Shown here: piece after piece, positions 9,838 through 16,289 of the stretch | Layout of the letters: each line of letters opens with the position of its first letter | How positions within the stretch are numbered: position 1 is the stretch's first letter | Assembly: GCF_042652785.1 (NCBI RefSeq) | Contig: NZ_JBHSHD010000010.1 | Span: 957,641 to 1,021,640, forward strand | DNA from: Dokdonella_A ginsengisoli | GTDB lineage: Bacteria; Pseudomonadota; Gammaproteobacteria; Xanthomonadales; Rhodanobacteraceae | Length of the DNA: 64,000 bases | Reading direction: 5' to 3' | The notes under the pieces: generated by a model | Databases searched by the model: none | Seen by the model: the letters and a program-made list of their open reading frames with translations, nothing else | What the model was told of the DNA's origin: nothing | Translations under genes and position numbers: made by a program

Positions 9838-11797
9838 CCGCCTCGGCACGCGCCAGTTCGAGCTGCTCGCGGCCACCCTCGCGGCGACGCTGGCCACGCA
9901 CCTGGGGCACCTGCCCGTGTGGCTGTGGGCTCCGCTCGCGGCGATCGTGCCGCTGCGCGTGTGGACGCGCCGGCGCGGAGCACCTGCGGTCAGCGCCTGG
10001 ATTCGCGTGCCGCTCACGGCCCTGCTGCTCCTGGTCGTGATCGTCAGCTTCGGCAACGTGTTCGGCCGCGAACCGGGCAGCGTGCTCGGCGCGGGCCTGC
10101 TCGGACTGAAGCTGCTGGAAACCGAACGTGCACGCGACGCGCGCGTCGCGCTCGGCTTCGCCGCGTTCGTCCTGATGAGCGCGCTGCTGTTCACGCAGTC
10201 GCTCGGCTTCACCCTGCTGGTCTGCGCGGTGCTGGCCCTGCTGCTGGCGACGCTGGCCGCGCTGCAGCCGGCGCCGCTGCCGACGCGCGCGCCGCTGCGC
10301 GCGCACTTCCGCCTCGCCGCGGTGCTGCTCGGTGCGAGCCTGCCGCTGGGCGCGGCCGCGTTCGTGCTGGTACCCCGGCTCGGCTCGCCGCTGTGGGGCT
10401 CGCCCGGCAACGACACCGCCGCGCGCACGGGCCTGAGCGAGCGCATGACGCCGGGCGAGTTCAACGAACTGCTGTTCGACGACACGCCCGCGTTCCGCGT
10501 CGACTTCGACGCGGCCGTACCGCCGCCGCAGGCGCGCTATTTTCGCGCCATCGTGCTGTGGGAATTCGACGGTGCGACGTGGTCGCGCGAGCGCTGGCGC
10601 GGCGCGCGGCTGGCCGAAGACCTCGACGCGCAGACGCCGGCGCTCGACTATCGCATCACGCTCGAACCGACCGACCGCCCCTGGCTGCCGACCCTGGACA
10701 TTCCGCTGGCCGCGCCGCTGAATGCGCGGCTGCTCGCCGACCGCGTCGTCGTGGCGGAAACGCCGGTCATCCAGCCGCGCGAATACCGCGCGCGTTCGGC
10801 CATCGGCTATCGCCTGGCCTCGAGCCTGGACAAGGCTTCGCGTGCGCGCGCCCTGGCCCTGCCGGAAGGATTCAATCCGCGCGCCCGCGCCCTCGCCGAA
10901 GGCTGGCGCCGCGAAGGCCGCGACGACCAGGCCGTCGCCCGCGCAGCGCTCGAATTGTTCCACGCGAGCTTCACGTACACCCTCAATCCGCCGCTGCTCG
11001 GACGCAATTCCGTCGATGACTTCCTGTTCGACACGCGGCGCGGATTCTGCGAACACTACGCCTCGGCCTTCGTGTTCCTGATGCGCGCGGCGGGCATTCC
11101 GGCCCGCGTCGTCACCGGCTACCAGGGCGGCTGGTGGAACGCCGCCAGCGCCTATCTGCTGGTACGCCGCTCCGACGCGCACGCCTGGGCCGAGATCTGG
11201 CTGCCCGGGCGCGGCTGGGTCCGCTTCGATCCGACCGCCGCGGTCAGCCCGGAACGCATCGAGCGCGGCGCCGCCGCCGCGAGCGGCGCCGAAGGCTGGT
11301 CGCAGACGGGATGGCTGCGTGACCTGCGCAACCGCCTCGACGTCGTGAACCGGCTGTGGACCGAAAGCGTCATCGGCTTCAACGCGCTGCGCCAGAAGGG
11401 CATGCTCACGCCGTTCGGCGTACCGGAAGCCAATCCGGGCGACCTGATGCTCGTGCTGTCCGCCATCCTCGGCGTTGCGATGCTGTTCGCCACGCTGTGG
11501 GCGATGCGCGGCACCGCCGCACCCGCGGACGGCGACGCGCTCGAGCACGCCTGGAAGCGCCTGCGCCGGCGCGCGGCACGCGCCGGCTTCGCCGCGCGCC
11601 CCGAGCAGGGACCGCTGGACTGGCTGCGACAGGTCCGCGCGCGCGAACCGGAGGCGGCCGCGGAACTGGCGCCGCTGATCGAGATCTATGCCGAGCTGCG
11701 TTACGCGCGCGCCGCGCCCGCGCCGGCCGAGGTCGATGCCTTCGCGCGCCGCGTGCGCGGCTATCGTCCGCGCCGGCGTGCCGCAAAGCCCGCCTGA
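9830..11797 (+). CDS. tgpA: TgpA-like transmembrane transglutaminase (DUF3488/DUF4129)
   Basis: The 655-residue product starts with a bundle of about six hydrophobic helices (about residues 10-180, DUF3488). A periplasmic transglutaminase-like domain follows, with catalytic Cys407 (GFCEHYASAF), His451 (SDAHAWAEIW) and Asp467 (RFDPTA). A further membrane helix near residue 550 and a DUF4129-like tail complete it. This is the architecture of Pseudomonas TgpA, an essential periplasmic transglutaminase there. The full triad suggests an active enzyme; the substrate is unknown. It overlaps the DUF58 gene by 8 nt. Confidence 0.9.
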   Translation: MTDRLGTRQFELLAATLAATLATHLGHLPVWLWAPLAAIVPLRVWTRRRGAPAVSAWIRVPLTALLLLVVIVSFGNVFGREPGSVLGAGLLGLKLLETERARDARVALGFAAFVLMSALLFTQSLGFTLLVCAVLALLLATLAALQPAPLPTRAPLRAHFRLAAVLLGASLPLGAAAFVLVPRLGSPLWGSPGNDTAARTGLSERMTPGEFNELLFDDTPAFRVDFDAAVPPPQARYFRAIVLWEFDGATWSRERWRGARLAEDLDAQTPALDYRITLEPTDRPWLPTLDIPLAAPLNARLLADRVVVAETPVIQPREYRARSAIGYRLASSLDKASRARALALPEGFNPRARALAEGWRREGRDDQAVARAALELFHASFTYTLNPPLLGRNSVDDFLFDTRRGFCEHYASAFVFLMRAAGIPARVVTGYQGGWWNAASAYLLVRRSDAHAWAEIWLPGRGWVRFDPTAAVSPERIERGAAAASGAEGWSQTGWLRDLRNRLDVVNRLWTESVIGFNALRQKGMLTPFGVPEANPGDLMLVLSAILGVAMLFATLWAMRGTAAPADGDALEHAWKRLRRRAARAGFAARPEQGPLDWLRQVRAREPEAAAELAPLIEIYAELRYARAAPAPAEVDAFARRVRGYRPRRRAAKPA

Positions 11798-11873
11798 TGC
11801 GACGACGCATCGTTCAGCGCCGTCGAAGTAACATGCATCAATCCCCTACTCGTCCCCGATCGGTCCACACGCC

Positions 11874-12455
11874 ATGAACAAGACCTTCACCCAGCTCCTA
11901 GCGGTCGCTCTCCTCGGCGGCGCCCTCGGCGCCTGCGTGACGGTGCCGCAGCCCCTGCAAGGCCAGTACACCAGCCTGACTCCGCGCGAAGCGGTGAACG
12001 GCAGTGCCGACGGCCAGAACGTGCGCTGGGGCGGCGAGATCATCAAGGTCGAGCCGAAGGCGACCATGACCTGCTTCGAAGTCCTCGCGCGCCGGCTCGA
12101 TTCGGCCGCCCGGCCGATGCAGCGCGACGCCAGCGACGGCCGCTTCATCGCCTGCCGCAGCGGCTTCTACGATCCGGAGGAATTCGAGCGCGGCCGCGAA
12201 ATCACCGTGGTCGGCCGCCTGACCGGCTCGGATCGCGGCAAGGTCGGCGAGTACGAATACACCTATCCGCACGTCGCCGCCGACACGATCTATCTGTGGC
12301 CGAAGCGTCCGCTCGTCGTGCGCACGCCGTCCTACGACCCGTGGCGCTACGGCTACGGACCGTACGGCCCGTGGGGCTGGGGCGGTCCGTACTGGGGACC
12401 GTTCTGGGGCGGTAGCGTGATCATCCACGACCGTCCGCATCCGCGGCCGCGCTGA
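11874..12455 (+). CDS. slp: Slp-family outer-membrane lipoprotein
   Basis: The 193-residue product opens with a lipoprotein signal ending in the lipobox LGAC (Cys22), then VTVPQPLQGQY, WGGEIIKVEP, TCFEVLARRLD, RFIACRSGFYDPEEF and GREITVVGRLTG. These are features of the Slp starvation-inducible outer-membrane lipoprotein family. The C-terminus is rich in Trp, Gly, Tyr and Pro (PYGPWGWGGPYWGPFWGG), which is common in xanthomonad homologues. It is convergent with the HIT gene, 18 nt apart. A stress or stationary-phase role is inferred from the family. Confidence 0.87.
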   Translation: MNKTFTQLLAVALLGGALGACVTVPQPLQGQYTSLTPREAVNGSADGQNVRWGGEIIKVEPKATMTCFEVLARRLDSAARPMQRDASDGRFIACRSGFYDPEEFERGREITVVGRLTGSDRGKVGEYEYTYPHVAADTIYLWPKRPLVVRTPSYDPWRYGYGPYGPWGWGGPYWGPFWGGSVIIHDRPHPRPR

Positions 12456-12473
12456 GGCGGCGCCGCGGCCGGC

Positions 12474-12818
12474 TCAGCCCGGCGGCCAGTGCATCGTGCG
12501 GCCGGCGAGCAGGTGCAGATGGATGTGGTACACCGTCTGCCCGCCGTCGCGATTGCAGTTCATCACCAGGCGATAGCCGTCCTCGGAAAACCCCTGCGTG
12601 CCGGCCCAGCGCACGGCGGCGAGCACCAGCTTGCCGACCGTCGGCCCGTCGGCGTCGGACAGCTCGTTGAGCGTGGCGAACGGCTTCTTCGGAATGAACA
12701 GCACGTGCACCGGCGCCTGCGGATTGATGTCGCGGAAACCGAGCACCTCGTCGTCCTCGTAGACGATGTCGGCCGGAATCTCGCGGCGGATGATCTTGGC
12801 GAACAGGGTGTCGGTCAT
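12474..12818 (-). CDS. HIT-family protein (histidine triad nucleotide-binding)
   Basis: The 114-residue product begins MTDTLFAKIIRREIPADIVY and has the histidine triad HIHLHLLAGR near the C-terminus. This fits the HinT-type purine nucleoside phosphoramidase branch. ATG at 12818 is chosen because a longer in-frame version would translate the intergenic repeat upstream. Family members hydrolyse adenosine phosphoramidates, but the physiological role is uncertain. It faces slp and lies downstream of recR in the same direction. Confidence 0.92.
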   Translation of the reverse strand: MTDTLFAKIIRREIPADIVYEDDEVLGFRDINPQAPVHVLFIPKKPFATLNELSDADGPTVGKLVLAAVRWAGTQGFSEDGYRLVMNCNRDGGQTVYHIHLHLLAGRTMHWPPG

Positions 12819-12828
12819 GGGATGGCCG

Positions 12829-12893
12829 GGATTCGGGATTCGTTGGATCATAAGACAAGCTTGTCCCAATCCCGAATCTCCAATCCCCGCACT
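12829..12893. repeat. Inverted GGGATTCGGGATTCG-type intergenic repeat
   Basis: The left arm GGGATTCGGGATTCG (about 12834-12848) faces CCCGAATCTCCAATCCCC on the right (about 12872-12889), with ATAAGACAAGCTTGTCCC between. This dispersed repeat type fits xanthomonad intergenic spacers. It fills the recR/HIT spacer and can fold on either strand, so it might also act as a terminator. Confidence 0.65.
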
Positions 12894-13488
12894 AAAGCTC
12901 CTGCCGGCCCCCGAACGCGTGCGCCAGCGTGCCGCGGTCGATGAATTCCAGTTCGCCGCCGAGCGGCACGCCGTGCGCCAGCCGGCTCGCGCGCACGCCC
13001 GCGGCGCGCGCGAGCTGCGACAGCATGTGCGCGGTCGCCTCGCCTTCGACGGTGGGATTGGTCGCGACGATCAGTTCTTGCACCTCGCCTTCGGCCAGCC
13101 GGCCGGCGAGCAGGTCGAGGCCGAGCTGCTTCGGCCCGAGGCCGTCCAGCGGCGACAGGCGGCCGAGCAGGACGAAATACTGGCCGCGGTAGCCGGTCGC
13201 CTGTTCGATCGCCAGCTGGTCGACCGGCGTCTCGACCACGCAGAGCAGGCTGCGATCGCGCGACGGGCTGGCGCAGTAGCCGCAGACCGCCTCCTCGCTG
13301 AAGGTGCGGCAGCGCGTGCAGTTGCCGATGCGCTCGACGGCCAGCGCCAGCCGCTCGGCCAGCTTGCGCGCACCGTCGCGGTCGCGTTCGAGCACGTGGA
13401 AGGCCATGCGCTGCGCGCTCTTCGCGCCGACGCCGGGCAGGCAGCGCAGCGCGTCGATCAGGTCGGCCAGTAGCGGCGAGGAGGACAT
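12892..13488 (-). CDS. recR: Recombination mediator protein RecR
   Basis: RecR works with RecO and RecF in loading RecA at gaps. The 198-residue product from ATG at 13488 (MSSSPLLADLIDALRCLPGVG) has the helix-hairpin-helix GVGAKSAQRMAF, a Cys4 zinc motif (CTRCRTFSEEAVCGYC), and a Toprim domain starting LLCVVETPVD. The frame is open further upstream, but that stretch (PSALSPQPSAPSQPS) translates the intergenic short repeat and is not RecR. It follows ybaB and dnaX in the usual dnaX-ybaB-recR order. Confidence 0.95.
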   Translation of the reverse strand: MSSSPLLADLIDALRCLPGVGAKSAQRMAFHVLERDRDGARKLAERLALAVERIGNCTRCRTFSEEAVCGYCASPSRDRSLLCVVETPVDQLAIEQATGYRGQYFVLLGRLSPLDGLGPKQLGLDLLAGRLAEGEVQELIVATNPTVEGEATAHMLSQLARAAGVRASRLAHGVPLGGELEFIDRGTLAHAFGGRQEL

Positions 13489-13491
13489 GTG

Positions 13492-13612
13492 GAGCGAGGG
13501 CTGGGATGGGGCTGAGGGCTGAGGGCTGAGGGCTGAGGGCTGAAAAGCGTACACACTCGCAGCGTCGCTGCCGCGGGCTTTTCCGCCCTCGGCCCTCAGC
13601 TCTCGGCCCTGT
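13492..13612. repeat. Second inverted pair of GAGGGCTGAGGG-type repeats (recR/ybaB spacer)
   Basis: Positions 13513-13543 hold four tandem GGCTGAG units. Positions 13582-13612 hold the reverse form (CCCTCGGCCCTCAG, CTCTCGGCCCT). The layout, arm order and right-arm sequence match the copy at 5066-5226. The whole recR/ybaB spacer is made of this element. Confidence 0.8.
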
Positions 13613-13615
13613 TCG

Positions 13616-13939
13616 TCAAAACGGCAACTTGAACCCGGCAGGCAGGTTCATGCCGGCGGTCAGGCCGCCGAGCTTTTCCTGGCTGAGCGCGGCGATCTTG
13701 TTGACCGCGTCGTTGATCGCCGCGGCGACGAGATCCTCGGCCATTTCCGCATCGTCCGCGAACAGCTGGCGGTCGATCGCCACGCGGCGCACTTCGTGGC
13801 GGCCGCTCATGACCACGCTGACCAGGCCGCCGCCGGACTGGCCGGTGACCTCGGTGCGCGCGATTTCTTCCTGCGCGCGCTTCATCTCTTCCTGCATGCG
13901 CTGGGCCTGCTGCATCAGGCCGGCAAGTGGACCTTTCAT
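13616..13939 (-). CDS. ybaB: YbaB/EbfC nucleoid-associated protein
   Basis: The 107-residue product is rich in charged and Met residues at the N-terminus (MKGPLAGLMQQAQRMQEEMK). It continues with the family core GGGLVSVVMSGRHEVRRV and ends GLTAGMNLPAGFKLPF, the standard YbaB tail. YbaB/EbfC dimers bind DNA and are encoded between dnaX and recR in most proteobacteria, as here. Confidence 0.95.
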   Translation of the reverse strand: MKGPLAGLMQQAQRMQEEMKRAQEEIARTEVTGQSGGGLVSVVMSGRHEVRRVAIDRQLFADDAEMAEDLVAAAINDAVNKIAALSQEKLGGLTAGMNLPAGFKLPF

Positions 13940-14040
13940 TGGATGTCTCCTGTGCGATCCGTCCGGATCGCCTCGGTCTGGAATGGTGGCACGAACCGTG
14001 AGGATTCAAGCTTCGGACGATCTGCCCGCGGCCGTACGGT

Positions 14041-15669
14041 TCAATTGTCGATCGGGCGGACGCTGTCGGGGATGACGCGGGCGCCGAAGGTGTCGATCAG
14101 CGATTGCACGACGGGATCGCCGTGCACGGCTGCCGCGGCCGCGCGCTGCCGTTCGCCGTCGGCGCGGGCGCGCTGCTCGGCCGGGCTCTCCGCGCCGTCG
14201 CCGCTGCGCTCGAACTTCACCTTGACCTCGCGACCGAGCGCGGCGCCCAGACGCTGCTCCAGCGTGCCGACCAGCGGGCCGTCGGCCAGGTGTTCGTGCG
14301 TCGGCCGGATCGCCAGCCGCACCAGCCTGTCCTCGATCGCGATCAGGCTCGAATTGCGCGCGAGCTCACCGACGGGACCGCGCAGCTCGGCCCGGTCGAT
14401 CAGGTCGGCCCACGAAGCCGGAAGCGCGGCCGGCGCGCGCGGAGCGGGAACCTCTGCCGCGCGTGTCTCCATACGGGGTGCGACCGGGGTCGGCGCGACT
14501 GGCGATGCCGGCGTCGCGGGGGCGGCGGGCCTGGCCATCGGCGCTTCCGCGGAAGGCCGGGCGACGGTCGCCGCTCGGCTGCCCGCTGCGGCCGCCGCCG
14601 GCGCGAACGCGAGCATGCGCAGCAGGCTCATCTCGAATCCAACCCGCGGCGTCGGCGCCAGCGGCAGGTCGCGGCGGCCGGTCACCGCCATCTGGTACCA
14701 CAGCTGCACGTCCTGAGGGGCCAGCCGGCCGGCCAGCTGCCCCAGCTCCGCGTCGCCCTCGTCGGCGGCATCGGGCACGAGCTGCACGAGCTGGATCCGG
14801 TGCAGCAGCCCGGCCAGTTCGTCGAGCACCTGGGCGAAATCCGGCGCGAAGCTGGCGATGCGCTCGACCTCGCCCATCAGCCCGGCGCCGTCGCCGGCCG
14901 CGAGCAGGTCCAGCAGCACGCGCACCTTGGCGCGCTCGACCGTACCGAGCATCGCGTGCACTTCGCCGGCGTGCAGGGCGCCGCCGCCGTGCGCGATCGC
15001 CTGGTCGAGCAGCGACAGCCCGTCACGCAGCGAACCGTCGGCGGCACGCGCCAGCACGTCGATGCCTTCGGCGTCGAACGCGATGCCTTCGGCGCCGAGG
15101 ATCGAGCGCATCTGGCCGACGATCTGCTCGGCGGTCAGGCGCTTGAGGTTGAACTTGATGCAGCGCGAGAGCACGGTCACCGGCAGCTTCTGCGGGTCGG
15201 TCGTCGCCAGCAGGAACTTCACGTGCGGCGGCGGCTCCTCCAGCGTCTTCAGCAGCGCGTTGAAGGCGCTCTTGGACAGCATGTGCACTTCGTCGATCAG
15301 GTAGACCTTGTAGCGCCCGCGCGTCGGCGCGTACTGCGCGTTGTCGATCAGCTCGCGCACGTTGTCGATGCCGGTGTTGCTGGCGGCGTCGATCTCGAGC
15401 AGGTCGACGAAGCGCCCGGCGTCGATCTCCACGCAGGCCCCGCATTCGCCACACGGATTCGACGTGGGCCCGTGCTGGCAGTTCAGCGACTTGGCGAAGA
15501 TGCGCGCGATGGTCGTCTTGCCGACCCCGCGCGTGCCGGTGAACAGGAAGGCGTGGTGCAGCCGCCCGCTGTCGAGCGCGTGCGCCAGCGCGCGCACGAC
15601 GTGCTCCTGGCCGACCAGTTCGGAAAAGCGGCGAGGCCGCCATTTGCGCGCGAGGGCTTGGTAGGACAT
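14041..15669 (-). CDS. dnaX: DNA polymerase III subunit gamma/tau
   Basis: DnaX is the clamp-loader ATPase. The 542-residue product begins MSYQALARKWRPRRFSELVG. It has Walker A GTRGVGKTT, the zinc-binding cysteines around CQHGPTSNPCGECGAC, Walker B IDEVHMLS and the SRC sensor (LSRCIKFN). The C-terminal third is Ala/Pro-rich and then enters a tau-like domain. I see no A-rich slippery heptamer, so production of a separate gamma form by frameshifting is not indicated. It is divergent from tRNA-Ser(GGA). Confidence 0.96.
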   Translation of the reverse strand: MSYQALARKWRPRRFSELVGQEHVVRALAHALDSGRLHHAFLFTGTRGVGKTTIARIFAKSLNCQHGPTSNPCGECGACVEIDAGRFVDLLEIDAASNTGIDNVRELIDNAQYAPTRGRYKVYLIDEVHMLSKSAFNALLKTLEEPPPHVKFLLATTDPQKLPVTVLSRCIKFNLKRLTAEQIVGQMRSILGAEGIAFDAEGIDVLARAADGSLRDGLSLLDQAIAHGGGALHAGEVHAMLGTVERAKVRVLLDLLAAGDGAGLMGEVERIASFAPDFAQVLDELAGLLHRIQLVQLVPDAADEGDAELGQLAGRLAPQDVQLWYQMAVTGRRDLPLAPTPRVGFEMSLLRMLAFAPAAAAAGSRAATVARPSAEAPMARPAAPATPASPVAPTPVAPRMETRAAEVPAPRAPAALPASWADLIDRAELRGPVGELARNSSLIAIEDRLVRLAIRPTHEHLADGPLVGTLEQRLGAALGREVKVKFERSGDGAESPAEQRARADGERQRAAAAAVHGDPVVQSLIDTFGARVIPDSVRPIDN

Positions 15670-15739
15670 GGGGGATTCGGCGAGAGAGCTGGGATTGTAG
15701 CAAGTGCAGCCGGACGCCCGTCGCCGGACACCGGTTTAC

Positions 15740-15768
15740 TTGTGCGACGCGGGCTGCACGGGTATCCT
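15740..15768 (+). promoter_or_regulatory. Candidate sigma70 promoter for tRNA-Ser(GGA)
   Basis: TTGTGC at 15740-15745 and TATCCT at 15763-15768 are separated by 17 nt, followed by a GC-rich segment. The start would fall about 75 nt before the tRNA. The -35 match is only moderate. Confidence 0.45.
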
Positions 15769-15850
15769 GCGCGGCTCGTTCGGGCGAGGGTGTACGTGCC
15801 CGGAACGTTCGGTCGCTCGAGGAACGCAGCGATCGAAGCCGCAGCGAAAC

Positions 15851-15942
15851 GGAGAGGTGTCCGAGTGGTTGAAGGAGCACGCCTGGAAAGTGTGTAAACG
15901 GGTCAAACCGTTTCGCGGGTTCGAATCCCGCTCTCTCCGCCA
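15851..15942 (+). tRNA. serT-like: tRNA-Ser(GGA)
   Basis: The 92-nt sequence including encoded CCA folds as a class II tRNA. GGAGAGG pairs with TCTCTCC (one G-U), the anticodon loop is CTGGAAA with anticodon GGA, a long variable arm contains ACGG/CCGT, and the T-loop is TTCGAAT. It reads UCC/UCU serine codons. Confidence 0.95.
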
Positions 15943-15976
15943 GTTTTCCCCGCGCGCAAACGCGCACCGCCAGTTC

Positions 15977-16091
15977 ATGGCGGCTCCGTCGGTTCTCCCG
16001 CGACGATAGCTTGCAAACCCCGCCAGGTCCGGAAGGAAGCAACGGTAGTGAGTGATTCGGGTGCCGGGATGTAGCTGGCGGAGCTGCCACC
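15977..16091 (+). ncRNA. ffs: Signal recognition particle 4.5S RNA
   Basis: The segment contains the universally conserved SRP tetraloop region CAGGTCCGGAAGGAAGCA and the matching strand GTGCCGGGATGTAGCTGG. The ends pair as a long hairpin (GGCGGCTCCG with GGAGCTGCC). The size of about 115 nt equals the E. coli 4.5S RNA. It starts 35 nt behind tRNA-Ser(GGA), so both may share a transcript. The exact ends are estimated from pairing. Confidence 0.93.
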
Positions 16092-16289
16092 CCTCCTGTC
16101 GATTCCCCGCGCCGCGCCGTGTGTCACCGGCGCCGTGCGTCCGGTCTAGCATCGGTCCGCCATCAGACGGATGGCGCTCCGCCTCACATACCCTGTGCTC
16201 GCCCGGGTGACCATGCGATGGTGCGACCCCTGCCCCGCGCTCGCGGAAAGGCAGTCTCGCAGTCGGCACTGAATCTTGGGGAAATCGCA

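Noticed and set aside
13507..13545. Tandem GGCTGAG units as a CRISPR array
   Set aside because: Units are 7 nt with no unique spacers and no cas genes are near. It is a short intergenic repeat.
14041..14700. Programmed frameshift site for a gamma form of DnaX
   Set aside because: No A-rich slippery heptamer with downstream stem was visible in the relevant part of dnaX.
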